From Nocardia jinanensis (GTDB lineage Bacteria; Actinomycetota; Actinomycetes; Mycobacteriales; Mycobacteriaceae), in the NCBI RefSeq assembly GCF_014645735.1, contig NZ_BMMH01000003.1:434001-498000 (forward strand): DNA of 64,000 bases. The letters are read 5' to 3'. Positions 51,338-62,668 of this stretch are shown here, piece by piece; position 1 is the stretch's first letter, and every line of letters begins with the position of its first letter. A program made the translations under genes and the position numbers. The notes below the pieces were generated by a model, which was not told where the DNA came from, made no database searches, and saw only the letters and a program-made list of their open reading frames with translations.

Positions 51338-52252
51338 TCAGAACCCCAGTTTGCCCAGCTGTTTGGGATCGCGCTGCCAGTCCTTGGCGACTTTCACATG
51401 CAGATGCAGGTAGATACGACTGCCCAGGATGTGCTCGATCTGCTGGCGCGCGTTGGTGCCCACCTCTTTCAACCGGGCGCCCCCCTTGCCGATGATGATC
51501 GCCTTCTGACTCGGCCGCTCCACGTACAGCAGCGCGTGCACGTCGAGTAGGTTCTCGTTCTCCTCGCGCGGCAGGATCTCCTCGATCACCACCGCCAGCG
51601 AATGCGGCAATTCGTCGCGAACCCCCTCGAGCGCCGCCTCCCGGATGAGCTCGGCCATCAGGGTTTCCTCGGGCTCGTCGGTGAGCTCCCCGTCGGGATA
51701 GAACGCCGGACCCGGAGGCATCTGCGCGGCGATCACATCGACCAGGACCTCGACCTGTTCCCCCTTCGTGGCCGATACCGGCACCACATCGGTCTCGGGT
51801 CCGAGCAGTTCGGAGACCGCCATCAGCTGCCGCGCGATCTGATCCCGGCTCACCTTGTCGATCTTGGTGACCACGCCGAGCAGTGTGGTCTTCGGAGCCA
51901 TCTGCCGCACCTGCTGCACGATCCAGCGATCCCCCGGCCCGATCTTCTCGTCCGCCGGGATGCACAGCGCGATCACATCGACCTCGGAATACGTATCGCG
52001 CACCAGATCGTTGAGCCGCTGGCCGAGCAGGGTCCGGGGCCGGTGCAGACCGGGAGTATCGACCAGGATCAGCTGGGTGTGCTCGCGGTGCACGATGCCG
52101 CGGATGGTGTGCCGGGTGGTCTGCGGACGCGAACTGGTGATCGCGATCTTCGCGCCCACCAGCGCATTGGTCAGCGTCGATTTACCGGTATTGGGCCGCC
52201 CGACGAAACAGACGAACCCGGAACGGAACTCACCCTCGGTGGGTTCAGGCAT
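51338..52252 (-). CDS. era: GTPase Era
   Basis: This 304-residue protein is the ribosome-assembly GTPase that binds 16S rRNA near its 3' end. G1 is GFVCFVGRPNTGKSTLTNAL, G3 is ILVDTPGLHRP, and G4 is VVTKIDKV. The C-terminal KH domain has QKAIIIGKGGARLKEVGTNA. The ATG at 52252 overlaps the stop of the upstream gene. It is part of the era-Rv2365c-Rv2366c-ybeY-phoH run typical of actinobacteria. Confidence 0.96.
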   Translation of the reverse strand: MPEPTEGEFRSGFVCFVGRPNTGKSTLTNALVGAKIAITSSRPQTTRHTIRGIVHREHTQLILVDTPGLHRPRTLLGQRLNDLVRDTYSEVDVIALCIPADEKIGPGDRWIVQQVRQMAPKTTLLGVVTKIDKVSRDQIARQLMAVSELLGPETDVVPVSATKGEQVEVLVDVIAAQMPPGPAFYPDGELTDEPEETLMAELIREAALEGVRDELPHSLAVVIEEILPREENENLLDVHALLYVERPSQKAIIIGKGGARLKEVGTNARQQIEHILGSRIYLHLHVKVAKDWQRDPKQLGKLGF

Positions 52253-52595
52253 CGGTGGCCTCGTAACCTTCGGCGACGTCGAACACCGCGCCGGACGCGT
52301 CGGCGAAGATGATCTTCGCTCCCGCGGATACCTCCCGGACCGCGGCCACACCGGCATCCGCGAACTTCCCGCCGATCACCACCGCGGCCTCGAAAGCCTC
52401 CGCACCACTGGAGATCGCGGCTGCCACCGCCGACTGCAGGGGGGTGAGCCGCAGCGCCTGCAACGCGACCTCCCCCGCGGCGTAGGTGCGGCCGTCGGTA
52501 TCGCGGATCGCCGCGCCCGCCGATCCGCCCGTGCGACCGAGCGCGCCCCGGGCGAGCACCAGCAACTTGTTGTCCTCGGCATCCAGTTCACTCAT
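52245..52595 (-). CDS. Cytidine-deaminase-fold protein without zinc ligands (Rv2365c-like)
   Basis: This 116-residue protein has the length and strand pattern of cytidine deaminase ([20 protein letters not shown] at the position of the normal TGCNVENASY, then [18 protein letters not shown]). The catalytic HAE and PCxxC residues are absent. This matches the M. tuberculosis gene Rv2365c at the same place. It overlaps both neighbours by eight bases. The role is unknown. Confidence 0.75.
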   Translation of the reverse strand: MSELDAEDNKLLVLARGALGRTGGSAGAAIRDTDGRTYAAGEVALQALRLTPLQSAVAAAISSGAEAFEAAVVIGGKFADAGVAAVREVSAGAKIIFADASGAVFDVAEGYEATDA

Positions 52596-53919
52596 CGCCT
52601 GCTCCCTCGTCGTGCCGGGCGGACGGGCTTTCCCGCTCCGATCCCGGGTCGGTTTCCGTACTCTGCTCGGGCGCCCGGCCCACTACCACGGTGTGCACTC
52701 GCACACGCCCGCGCGCGTCGGCTCCGCCCTCGCCGCGCAACTCCAGACCGTGCGCGACCACCTCGGCACCCGGGAGCGGCACCCGTCCGAGCTCGTGCGC
52801 GAGCAGCCCGCCGACGGTATCGACTTCCTCTTCGTCGATCGGCAACCCGTACAGTTCCCCCAGATCGGCGATCGGCAACCGCGCCGAGACCCGGTACCGC
52901 CCGGGTTCGATCTCCTCGATCGGCGGCGTCTCGTCGGTGTCGTACTCGTCGGCGATCTCCCCGACGATTTCCTCGAGCACGTCTTCGATGGTCACCAGGC
53001 CGGCGATCCCTCCGTATTCGTCCACCAGCAGTGCCATATGGTTGCGCCGCCGCTGCATCTCGTCGAGCAGATCGTCGAGCGGTTTGGAATCGGGCATGAA
53101 CACCGCGTCGCGCATGACCTCGCGCACCCGGACGCTGCGCCCGCGATCCCCGTACGGCACCAGATCCTTCAGGTAGACGACGCCCAGAATATCGTCGACA
53201 TTCTCCCCGATCACCGGAATCCGGGAATGTCCGCTGCGTACCGCCAGCGACATCGCCTGCGCCACCGATTTATCGGCCTCGATCCACACCATCTCGGTAC
53301 GGGGCACCATCACCGCGCGGGCCGCGGTTTCACCGAGTTCGAACACCGACTGGATCATCCGGCGCTCCTCGTCGGCGACCACCCCGCGTTCCCGCGCCAT
53401 ATCGACCACTTCGCGCAATTCGATCTCCGAGGCGAACGGGCCGTTGCGGAAACCCTTACCCGGAGTGATCGCGTTACCGAGCAGGATCAGCAACCGGCTC
53501 ACCGGGCCCAGCAGCGCACCGATGAACTGCAGCGGCAACCCGGCGGCCAGCGCGATCGTGTACGCGTGCTGGCGTCCCAGGGTGCGCGGGCCCACCCCGA
53601 TCACCACATAGGAGACCAGCACCATCACCACCGCGGTCACCAGCAGCGCCCAGCCGCTGTCCAGGAAACTGCTCAGCGCGGCCGCCAGCAGCACAGTCGC
53701 GGTGATCTCGCACAGGATGCGCAACAGCACCATGAGGTTGACGTACCGCGGCCGGTCGTCCACGATCCTGCCCAGCCGCACCGCACCGGGACGATCGCTG
53801 CGGGCCATATCGTCGAGCCGGGCCGGTGACAGCGTGTTCAAGGCCGAATCCACCGCGGCGAAGACACCACCCACGGCAGCGAGCAAAACGGCGACCAACA
53901 GCAGGGTCATCTCGTTCAC
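52588..53919 (-). CDS. Hemolysin C/CorC-like membrane protein with CBS domains
   Basis: The protein has 443 residues. Three to four N-terminal helices form a DUF21 domain ([20 protein letters not shown]), followed by two CBS domains ([60 protein letters not shown] and [20 protein letters not shown]) and a CorC_HlyC domain near residues 330-410. Such proteins take part in magnesium or cobalt transport or tolerance, and CBS domains sense adenine nucleotides. The order with ybeY and era is conserved. The GTG at 53919 overlaps the ybeY stop. Confidence 0.9.
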   Translation of the reverse strand: MNEMTLLLVAVLLAAVGGVFAAVDSALNTLSPARLDDMARSDRPGAVRLGRIVDDRPRYVNLMVLLRILCEITATVLLAAALSSFLDSGWALLVTAVVMVLVSYVVIGVGPRTLGRQHAYTIALAAGLPLQFIGALLGPVSRLLILLGNAITPGKGFRNGPFASEIELREVVDMARERGVVADEERRMIQSVFELGETAARAVMVPRTEMVWIEADKSVAQAMSLAVRSGHSRIPVIGENVDDILGVVYLKDLVPYGDRGRSVRVREVMRDAVFMPDSKPLDDLLDEMQRRRNHMALLVDEYGGIAGLVTIEDVLEEIVGEIADEYDTDETPPIEEIEPGRYRVSARLPIADLGELYGLPIDEEEVDTVGGLLAHELGRVPLPGAEVVAHGLELRGEGGADARGRVRVHTVVVGRAPEQSTETDPGSERESPSARHDEGAGDE

Positions 53920-54485
53920 GCGTGCGCGTCACCCGGCCGGGAGCGATTTTCCTCCGGTGCCGCGAAACCTGTCTTATCCAGCAGGCGAGCATCGCGAGCG
54001 GCCAGTTCGGCCCGCCGCTGCTCCTCCCGCAACTCCTCGTACCACTGTTCGAGCAACCGGCCCTGCAGGTCGAACATCTCCTTCTCCTCGGCCGGTTCCG
54101 CATGGTCGTAACCGAGCAGATGCAGTACCCCGTGCACCGTGAGCAGGGCGAGTTCGTGATCGAGCGCATGACCGGCCTTGGCGGCCTGATCCAAGGCGAA
54201 TTCCGGGCACAGCACGATATCGCCCAGCATCGACGGACCCGGTTCGGGACTGTCCGGCCGGCCACCGGGTTCGAGTTCGTCCATCGGGAAGGACATCACA
54301 TCGGTGGGACCGGGCAGATCCATCCAACGCATATGCAGATCGGACATGGTGTCGAGATCCACCAGCACCATGGACAATTCGGCGGCCGGGTGCACGTCCA
54401 TCCGGTCGATCACGAACCGGGCGACGTCCACCAGGTCTTCTTCGGGCACTTCCATGCCCGATTCATTGGCGATCTCGATACTCAC
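53916..54485 (-). CDS. ybeY: Endoribonuclease YbeY
   Basis: This 189-residue metalloenzyme acts in 16S rRNA 3'-end maturation and ribosome quality control. The zinc motif H-x3-H-x5-H is [11 protein letters not shown], preceded by [10 protein letters not shown] and [12 protein letters not shown] charged C-terminal extension of about 45 residues exceeds the usual length. The ATG at 54485 fits the family (SIEIANESG). In most relatives ybeY follows phoH with little or no gap, but here about 500 bases of repeats intervene. Confidence 0.95.
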   Translation of the reverse strand: MSIEIANESGMEVPEEDLVDVARFVIDRMDVHPAAELSMVLVDLDTMSDLHMRWMDLPGPTDVMSFPMDELEPGGRPDSPEPGPSMLGDIVLCPEFALDQAAKAGHALDHELALLTVHGVLHLLGYDHAEPAEEKEMFDLQGRLLEQWYEELREEQRRAELAARDARLLDKTGFAAPEENRSRPGDAHA

Positions 54486-54653
54486 CTGGTCAGCCTAATG
54501 GGTGCCGCCGGGGGGAGCCCATCCACACTCCGCGCAGCCTTACCGAACACCGACCACGCCCGACCAGCGCCACCGGGGCAGAGCGCACCCGCAACCCGCC
54601 CGGAGGTACGCAGAGAGCGCACGCGAAGGCGGAGGTACGCACAGAGCGCACGA

Positions 54654-54984
54654 CCGAAGCGAATCCGCAGGCACGCCGAGGCACGCCACGGTTGGCGTTG
54701 TGGGCGGCCGGGTCGGCATGCGGACGCCCACAACCGGAGCGAATGCGGAGGTTCGCCACGGTTGGTGTTGTGGGCGAGCCGGTCAGTATACGGACGCGCA
54801 CGGCCGGAGCGAATGCGCAGCTACGCCGAGGCACGCCACGGTGGTGTTGTGGGCGAGCCGGTCAGTATGCGGACGCGCACGGCCGGAGCGAATGCGGAGG
54901 TACGCCGAGGCACGCCACGGTGGTGTTGTGGGCGAGCCGGTCAGTATGCGGACGCGCACGGCCGGAGCGAATGCGGAGGTACGC
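54654..54984. repeat. Intergenic tandem repeat, about 4.2 copies of 70-80 bp
   Basis: Units start near 54654 (diverged), 54734 (70 bp, lacks about ten bases), 54804 (79 bp), 54883 (79 bp) and 54962 (partial, reaching the phoH stop). The consensus holds CCGGAGCGAATGCGGAGGTA, GCCACGGTGGTGTTGTGGGC and GAGCCGGTCAGTATGCGGAC. The two best copies are almost identical. The region fills the phoH-ybeY gap and looks like a mycobacterial-type intergenic repeat (MIRU-like). More decayed motifs extend left to about 54600. Function unknown. Confidence 0.88.
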
Positions 54985-57159
<2,175 letters not shown>

Positions 57160-57331
57160 GTAGTCGCTATGGCCTGCTTTCCGGTCTCGGAGCTGCGGTG
57201 ATACGCCGCTGGTAGAACTGGCTGCGAATACTTTCGCTGCCCAGAGTCTAACTCCCGGTCCCGACAGGTCCCAGTGGAATTCCACCCGGCCACAGCGCCG
57301 CGGCCCCGCAGCACCGAGGGTTCACCGCCGG

Positions 57332-58072
57332 TCACCACCGGGCGGTGAGCGCTCCGAGCGCGCCCAGGGCCACCGCGGCGGCGGTGGAGGTGCGCAACAC
57401 AGTCGGCCCCAAACGGACCACCTCGGCCCCCGCCTCGGCCAGTGCGGTCAACTCGGCATCGTCGAGACCGCCCTCCGGGCCGACGATCAGGGTGACGGCC
57501 GCGGCGGATCGCCAGGGCAGGGCGGTGAAGGTCGCCGTACCGGACTCGTGCAGGGCCGCCACCACCGCACCCTGCGCCTGCGCCGCGCGGACCGCGGCCA
57601 CCACCTCCGGCGTGCGTTGCAGTGCCGTGACCTCGGGAATGTAGGCGCGGCGCGATTGCCGGGCGGCGGCCCGGGCCGCCGCCCGCCATTTGGCCACGCC
57701 CTTGTCCGCCTTGGCCTCCCAGTTCGAGACACAGCGCCCCGCCTGCCACGGCACGATCACATCCGCGCCGGCCTCGGTCATCAATTCGACCGCCAGCTCC
57801 GAACGCTCCGATTTCGGCAGGGCCTGGACCACGGTGACCGCCGGCGACGCCGGGTCGGCGCGCTCCCGATTGCGGACCAGCAGATCTAGCTGATTCTTCT
57901 GTGCGGCAACAACTTCGGTCTCCGCCACCACACCCCGGCCGTCGGAGAGCGTGATGGCTTCCCCGGCCCGGATCCGGCGCACCGTGGCCGCGTGGCGGCC
58001 CTCCGCGCCGTCGAGCACCGCGACGATCCCCGGCTCCGGGATCTCGTCGAGGTAGAAGACCGTCGCGGCCAT
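57332..58072 (-). CDS. rsmE: 16S rRNA (uracil1498-N3)-methyltransferase
   Basis: This 246-residue SPOUT methyltransferase modifies U1498 of 16S rRNA. The N-terminal PUA-like domain has HAATVRRIRAGEAITLSDGR. The C-terminal knot has TVVQALPKSERSELAVELMT, VTLIVGPEGGLDDAELTALA (the IGPEGG SAM loop) and VRLGPTVLRTSTAAAVALGA (the LGxxILRxETA motif). The ATG at 58072 lies four bases downstream of dnaJ2, so they are co-transcribed. Confidence 0.95.
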   Translation of the reverse strand: MAATVFYLDEIPEPGIVAVLDGAEGRHAATVRRIRAGEAITLSDGRGVVAETEVVAAQKNQLDLLVRNRERADPASPAVTVVQALPKSERSELAVELMTEAGADVIVPWQAGRCVSNWEAKADKGVAKWRAAARAAARQSRRAYIPEVTALQRTPEVVAAVRAAQAQGAVVAALHESGTATFTALPWRSAAAVTLIVGPEGGLDDAELTALAEAGAEVVRLGPTVLRTSTAAAVALGALGALTARW

Positions 58073-58076
58073 CCGG

Positions 58077-59240
58077 TCAGCGTCCGCTGAAGGATGCGCG
58101 CAACCGGGCGAACAGACCGCTGTTGTGCTCGGATTGCGCCGACATCACCTCGGCCTTGTCCTTCACCCGCAGGCCCTTGTACTTGCGCAGCAGATCGGTC
58201 TGCTTACTGTCCAGCCTGCTCGGCACCACGATATCCAGATGCGCCATCAGATCGCCGCGGGCGCTGGAGCGCAGCCGGGGCATACCGTGCCCGCGCAGTA
58301 CCGAGATCTCCCCGGGCTGGGTACCGGGACCGATGGTGAGCTCGGTCGGGCCGTCCATGATGGTGTCGATCACCACGGTGGTGCCCAGTGCCGCGTCCAC
58401 CATCGGGACCCGGACGGTGCAGTGCAGATCGTCGCCGTCGCGCACGAACACATCGTGGGGCTGTTCCACGATCTCCACGTACAGGTCACCGGCATGCCCG
58501 CCACCGGGGCCCACTTCGCCCTGGGCGGCCAGGCGCACCCGCATACCGTTGGCCACACCGGCGGGGACCGGCGCCGCGATCTCCCGGCGCGCCCGCACCC
58601 GGCCGTCCCCACCGCACTTGTGGCAGGGATCCGGGATCGTCTCACCGGCACCGCGGCAGGTCGGGCAGGGACGCGAGGTCAGCACCTGCCCGAGGAACGA
58701 CCGCTGCACCGACTGGACCTCACCGGCCCCGCCACAGGTCTCGCAGCGCACCGGGCTGGAATTGCCGTTGGTGCCCGCGCCCTGGCACAGATCACACAGG
58801 ATCGCGGTATCGACGGTCAGATGCTTGGTCACCCCCACCGCGCACTCGGCCAGGCTCAGCCGGGTCCGCACCAGTGAATCCGCACCCGGCTGCACGCGAC
58901 CGCGCGGTTTGCGGGCGCCGCCACCGGCGGCCCCGCTCATCCCGCCGAAGAAAGCCTCGAACACATCCCCGAGGCCGCCACCGAACCCGGCGCCGCTGAA
59001 ACCGCCCGCGCCGCCACCGCCACCGTCGAGCGGGTCACCGCCCATATCGACGATGCGGCGCTTCTCCGGATCCGAGAGCACCTCGTACGCGGCGGAGACC
59101 TCTTTGAATCGGGTCTGCGCCGCCTCGTCCGGGTTCACATCGGGATGCAGTTCGCGAGCCAGTTTGCGATATGCGCGTTTGAGCTCTTGGTCGGAGGCGT
59201 CTCTGCCCACACCGAGCAATCCGTAGTAGTCCCGTGCCAC
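58077..59240 (-). CDS. dnaJ2: Chaperone DnaJ (second actinobacterial copy)
   Basis: The protein has 387 residues, type I DnaJ. It has an N-terminal J domain ([20 protein letters not shown] with HPD), a Gly-rich region of the [15 protein letters not shown] kind, four CxxCxGxG zinc repeats ([32 protein letters not shown]) and the substrate-binding C-terminus. It stimulates DnaK. The GTG at 59240 gives [10 protein letters not shown], the normal start. It follows hrcA, as in mycobacteria, but no CIRCE element is seen in the 172-base gap. Confidence 0.96.
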   Translation of the reverse strand: MARDYYGLLGVGRDASDQELKRAYRKLARELHPDVNPDEAAQTRFKEVSAAYEVLSDPEKRRIVDMGGDPLDGGGGGAGGFSGAGFGGGLGDVFEAFFGGMSGAAGGGARKPRGRVQPGADSLVRTRLSLAECAVGVTKHLTVDTAILCDLCQGAGTNGNSSPVRCETCGGAGEVQSVQRSFLGQVLTSRPCPTCRGAGETIPDPCHKCGGDGRVRARREIAAPVPAGVANGMRVRLAAQGEVGPGGGHAGDLYVEIVEQPHDVFVRDGDDLHCTVRVPMVDAALGTTVVIDTIMDGPTELTIGPGTQPGEISVLRGHGMPRLRSSARGDLMAHLDIVVPSRLDSKQTDLLRKYKGLRVKDKAEVMSAQSEHNSGLFARLRASFSGR

Positions 59241-59412
59241 TTGAGTTCTCTTAGTCCTTGGTCGCTGTCCACGGCTCCGGCTCGCACGGCCGGCCGCGTG
59301 GCTCCTGATGGGTGAGCCGCCCGCCCGTGAGGTTAGTCTGGTCGACTCAACTTTATATCGGCGGAGAACACGAGCGTAACAGCGAGCCGTCCGTGACCCT
59401 TTGCCGGAGACT

Positions 59413-60444
59413 TCAGCGCTCCGCCAGCACTTCGCCGATGTACCGCGCTACCGCCGCGACCGAGGCGATAGTGCCCGGGTAATCCATGCGAGTGGGCCCG
59501 AGGACGCCCATACCGCCGAGGACGGCGCCCGCGGCGCCGTAGCCGGTGGTGACGACAGAGGTCCCGCGCATTTCCTCGACCTGCGTTTCCTCGCCGATCC
59601 GCACCGTCACCATCCCCGGCTGCTGGGCCGCGGCCAGCAGTTTCAGAACCACGACCTGCTCCTCCAGCGCCTCCAGCACGGTGCGCAGCGAACCGTGGAT
59701 ACCGAAATCTCCGGCATTGCGGGTGAGGTTGGCGGTGCCGCCGAGAACGAGGCGTTCCTCGGGGTGTTCGACCAGCGTCTCGACCATGACCGTCGACACT
59801 TTGATCAGCACGTCGCGCAGTTTGAGGGGTGCCTGCTCGGGCAGTTCGGCGACCGCGGCGGAGGCGGCGGCGAGCCGTTTACCGTCCATGGCGGCGCCCA
59901 GCATGCCCCGCAGCGCGGCCAGGTCCTCGTCGTCGACGACGGTGCCGAGTTCGACGATGCGCTGGTCGACGCGGCCGGTATCGGTGATCACCACCAGCAG
60001 CAGCCGGGCGGGATTGAGCGCCACCACTTCGAGATGACGCACGGTGGACGCGGAGACCGTCGGATACTGGACGACCGCGACCTGGCGGGTCAGCTGGGCG
60101 AGTAGACGTACCCCGCGGCGCAGGACGTCGTCGAGGTCGACCCCCGATTCGAGGAACTGCATGATCGCTTTGCGTTCGGCCGCCGAGAGCGGTTTCACCT
60201 CGGCGATCCGGTCCACGAACTGGCGATAGCCCTTGTCGGTGGGGATGCGGCCGGAACTGGTGTGGGGCTGGGCTATGTAACCCTCGGCCTCCAGGACCGC
60301 CATATCGTTACGCACCGTCGCACTGGAAACACCCAGGTTGTGGCGTTCCACCAGCGTTTTCGAGCCGATGGGTTCCTTGGTGGAGACATAGTCCGCGACG
60401 ATCGCCCGCAGGACCTCGAAGCGCCGATCCTCGGTGCTCGACAT
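59413..60444 (-). CDS. hrcA: Heat-inducible transcription repressor HrcA
   Basis: The protein has 343 residues. The N-terminal winged helix has [20 protein letters not shown] and the [20 protein letters not shown] recognition region; the three-domain HrcA core follows ([20 protein letters not shown], then [20 protein letters not shown] and [15 protein letters not shown]). It represses heat-shock genes by binding CIRCE. The ATG at 60444 has AGGAGG eight bases upstream, better than GTG 60453. No CIRCE (TTAGCACTC-N9-GAGTGCTAA) occurs in the gap before or after it, so its targets lie elsewhere. Confidence 0.95.
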   Translation of the reverse strand: MSSTEDRRFEVLRAIVADYVSTKEPIGSKTLVERHNLGVSSATVRNDMAVLEAEGYIAQPHTSSGRIPTDKGYRQFVDRIAEVKPLSAAERKAIMQFLESGVDLDDVLRRGVRLLAQLTRQVAVVQYPTVSASTVRHLEVVALNPARLLLVVITDTGRVDQRIVELGTVVDDEDLAALRGMLGAAMDGKRLAAASAAVAELPEQAPLKLRDVLIKVSTVMVETLVEHPEERLVLGGTANLTRNAGDFGIHGSLRTVLEALEEQVVVLKLLAAAQQPGMVTVRIGEETQVEEMRGTSVVTTGYGAAGAVLGGMGVLGPTRMDYPGTIASVAAVARYIGEVLAER

Positions 60445-60636
60445 CGACCCCACCTCCTAGCCTTGCCGCGCGTCGATGTGGTCGTCCGGCGCACCGCATC
60501 CGGTGAATCCGGCGCGCATACCACCGGGTTCGTTACCCAGTGTAATTGCGCCCGGCGGATTCACCCGGTGCCCGTCGTGGCGCGCATGTTAGCGTCGGAT
60601 TCGCACCATCAAGATACACAGAGGGGGGAAAACCGC

Positions 60637-61305
60637 GTGATCGATGATCCGTCCCGGGCCGGCGCCGACCTGGCCCGGTGGGCCCAGGAGATGGAACGCA
60701 AGACGCAGCGTTTCCAGTCGCTTCAGACCCGGATGACGCAATTGGCGGTGACGATCACCTCGAGCGACAAAAGTGTCGTCGTGGTCGTCGACGCGAACGG
60801 CGCACCGACGGATATCCGGTTCACCGACGGTATTCGCCGCAAGAGTCCGGCCGCGCTGTCGGTGGAGGTGATGCAGTGCCTGCGCCGGGCCCGGGAAACC
60901 CTGGTCGGCGAGGTCACCGCGACCATTCGCGACGCGGTGGGCGACGACCCGATCGGCGCGAACATCATCAAGCAGTACGAAGACCGGTACGCCGCCCCGG
61001 AGACTCCCGCTCCCACTACGTCCGCACCCCCGGCACCCGCAGCGCCGGACCCCATCTGGTCGCAGCAGCCGGCGCCACCACCGCCGCAGCCCGTCCCGCC
61101 ACACTCACCGGCCGCGCCGCAGCCACCACAGACACAACATTCACCGGCGGCACCACCACCGGCTACCCAGCGACCCGCCGCCCCGGCGCCCTCACCCCAG
61201 CGGCCCCCGGGGTCACCGGAACAACTGCCGGCGCCCTCGTCGCTGATCCCCGATGTCGAAGACGAAGAGGGCGAGTACTACCGCCGCGCCTCATGGCTGG
61301 TGTGA
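60637..61305 (+). CDS. YbaB/EbfC-like DNA-binding protein with Pro-rich tail (T7SS-linked)
   Basis: The protein has 222 residues. The first 115 form a YbaB/EbfC-like fold (LARWAQEMERKTQRFQSLQT, VTITSSDKSVVVVVDANGAP, then SVEVMQCLRRARETLVGEVT). The rest is a Pro/Ala/Gln-rich linker ending in DEEGEYYRRASWLV. Many such YbaB-like proteins head type VII secretion clusters in Nocardia and mycobacteria. A ribosome site GAGGGGGGAA lies before the GTG. It is followed seven bases later by an Esp-like gene. Its DNA binding is not shown here. Confidence 0.8.
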   Translation: MIDDPSRAGADLARWAQEMERKTQRFQSLQTRMTQLAVTITSSDKSVVVVVDANGAPTDIRFTDGIRRKSPAALSVEVMQCLRRARETLVGEVTATIRDAVGDDPIGANIIKQYEDRYAAPETPAPTTSAPPAPAAPDPIWSQQPAPPPPQPVPPHSPAAPQPPQTQHSPAAPPPATQRPAAPAPSPQRPPGSPEQLPAPSSLIPDVEDEEGEYYRRASWLV

Positions 61306-61312
61306 GGCCGCG

Positions 61313-61657
61313 ATGACGAATCCGGTTCCCGTGCATGTGGATCCCGAAGCTCTGCGCAGGCACGCCACCTCTCTCGGGCAACTCGCCGCGCGACTCGGTA
61401 CCGCGCTGCAGGCGGCGAACTACATCAGCGCGGCCGACGACGGCTACGGGGAGATCCCCAAACCCATCGTCGACTGGTTGCTCGGCGACAACCACACCGC
61501 CACCGTGAAGGCGATCAGCGATCTCACCGACAAGGTGGGCGCCGTACCCGAGAAGCTCTCCGCCGACGCGGATTCGTTCGAGGGCGCCGACGGCGCGATC
61601 TCGAAGGCGCTGGAGGGGCTGCAGACGACCATCGACGGAACCACCGGGGGACTGTAG
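61313..61657 (+). CDS. EspC/WXG-like type VII secretion protein
   Basis: This 114-residue helical hairpin protein begins NPVPVHVDPEALRRHATSLG with a QLAARLGTALQAANYISAAD stretch. The central turn and the C-terminal helix (LTDKVGAVPEKLSADADSFE, then GADGAISKALEGLQTTI) match the DUF2580/EspC-like substrates of ESX systems. The ATG at 61313 is eight bases after the upstream stop. Its stop overlaps the next GTG by one base. It probably pairs with the downstream larger protein for export. Confidence 0.8.
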   Translation: MTNPVPVHVDPEALRRHATSLGQLAARLGTALQAANYISAADDGYGEIPKPIVDWLLGDNHTATVKAISDLTDKVGAVPEKLSADADSFEGADGAISKALEGLQTTIDGTTGGL

Positions 61658-62547
61658 TGGCCAATCAGGTGGGCGACTGGCTCAACGAGTCACTACCGGG
61701 GTTCGACGACGAGGCCGCCCCCGAGGGCAACCCGTTGATCGCCGACGGTACGAACTTCCGCGAGCAGTATTTCCAGGAGACGCTGTTCACCTTCTCCAAT
61801 ATCGGCCTCGACGGCGAGGATGGGCCGTGGGGGGCGCTGGAAGGCACGCTGGCGTTCGATGCGTGGAAAATGGTGTCGGACTTCCGGAAAGAGGACTACC
61901 TCAGCTCCGCCTTCGGTCTGGTCGATGTCGGACTCACCACGTGGGGGGCGGTCACCGACCCGTTCGGATTCGCCGGCGGCCAGATCGCGGGATGGATGCT
62001 GGAGCATGTCGAGTACCTGCGGCGCAGCTTCGACGCCTTGGCGGGCAACCCGGACATGGTCGAGGCATACGCGGAGACGTGGAGCAATATCGCGGGCGAA
62101 CTGACGGCGATCGGCGCGGATTGGAAGACAGCCGTCGACCAGGATGTCGCCACGTGGTCCGGTGAAACAGCCACCGCCTACCGCAATTACGCAGCGACCG
62201 CCATCGACCGTATCGAAGCGGCCGGTGCCGCGGCCGCCGGTCTCGCCACGATGACGGAGAAAGCCCAGAAGATCGTCGACGCGGTACGCACCATGGTGCA
62301 GGACATCCTGGTGGCGCTGGCGGGCGCATTGATCGGCTGGACCATCGAACTGGGCCTGACGCTGGGCACCTCGGCGCCGGTGGTGGCGTTCGCGGCGGCC
62401 AACCGGATCACCGTGGAATCGGTCCGGGTCTCGGTATTGCTCACCAAACTCGGGCTGGCGCTCAAGGATATGGCTCCGATCCGGCACGCGCTGGCGGCAG
62501 TCCTCAACGAGATCACCGGCTCCGAAGAAGCCCCGGCGCCTGCCTGA
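61657..62547 (+). CDS. Large WXG100-like type VII secretion substrate
   Basis: The protein has 296 residues. The N-terminal 120 residues are specific, with DYLSSAFGLVDVGLTTWGAV and two hydrophobic Gly-rich stretches. The middle carries a WXG-like hairpin (ETWSNIAGELTAIGADWKTA, then VATWSGETATAYRNYA) with W-S-G as the turn. The C-terminal part has two hydrophobic segments (DILVALAGALIGWTIELGLT). No toxin domain is seen. It is co-transcribed with the two upstream T7SS-type genes, and the next gene is on the other strand, so no immunity gene follows. Confidence 0.75.
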   Translation: MANQVGDWLNESLPGFDDEAAPEGNPLIADGTNFREQYFQETLFTFSNIGLDGEDGPWGALEGTLAFDAWKMVSDFRKEDYLSSAFGLVDVGLTTWGAVTDPFGFAGGQIAGWMLEHVEYLRRSFDALAGNPDMVEAYAETWSNIAGELTAIGADWKTAVDQDVATWSGETATAYRNYAATAIDRIEAAGAAAAGLATMTEKAQKIVDAVRTMVQDILVALAGALIGWTIELGLTLGTSAPVVAFAAANRITVESVRVSVLLTKLGLALKDMAPIRHALAAVLNEITGSEEAPAPA

Positions 62548-62668
62548 CCGTATCGACTGAACCAGCGAAACAGAGCGTGAGCCCTCGGCCACGCCCTTCT
62601 CGAAACAGGATCGGGTACGCCGTGCCGTTCCGAGTCCTACCGGATGAAGGTCCGCACAGGTCCGGTGA

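Noticed and set aside
51002..51965. Frames upstream of the conservon and across era
   Set aside because: They are antisense or shifted copies of era or Arg/Pro-rich random frames.
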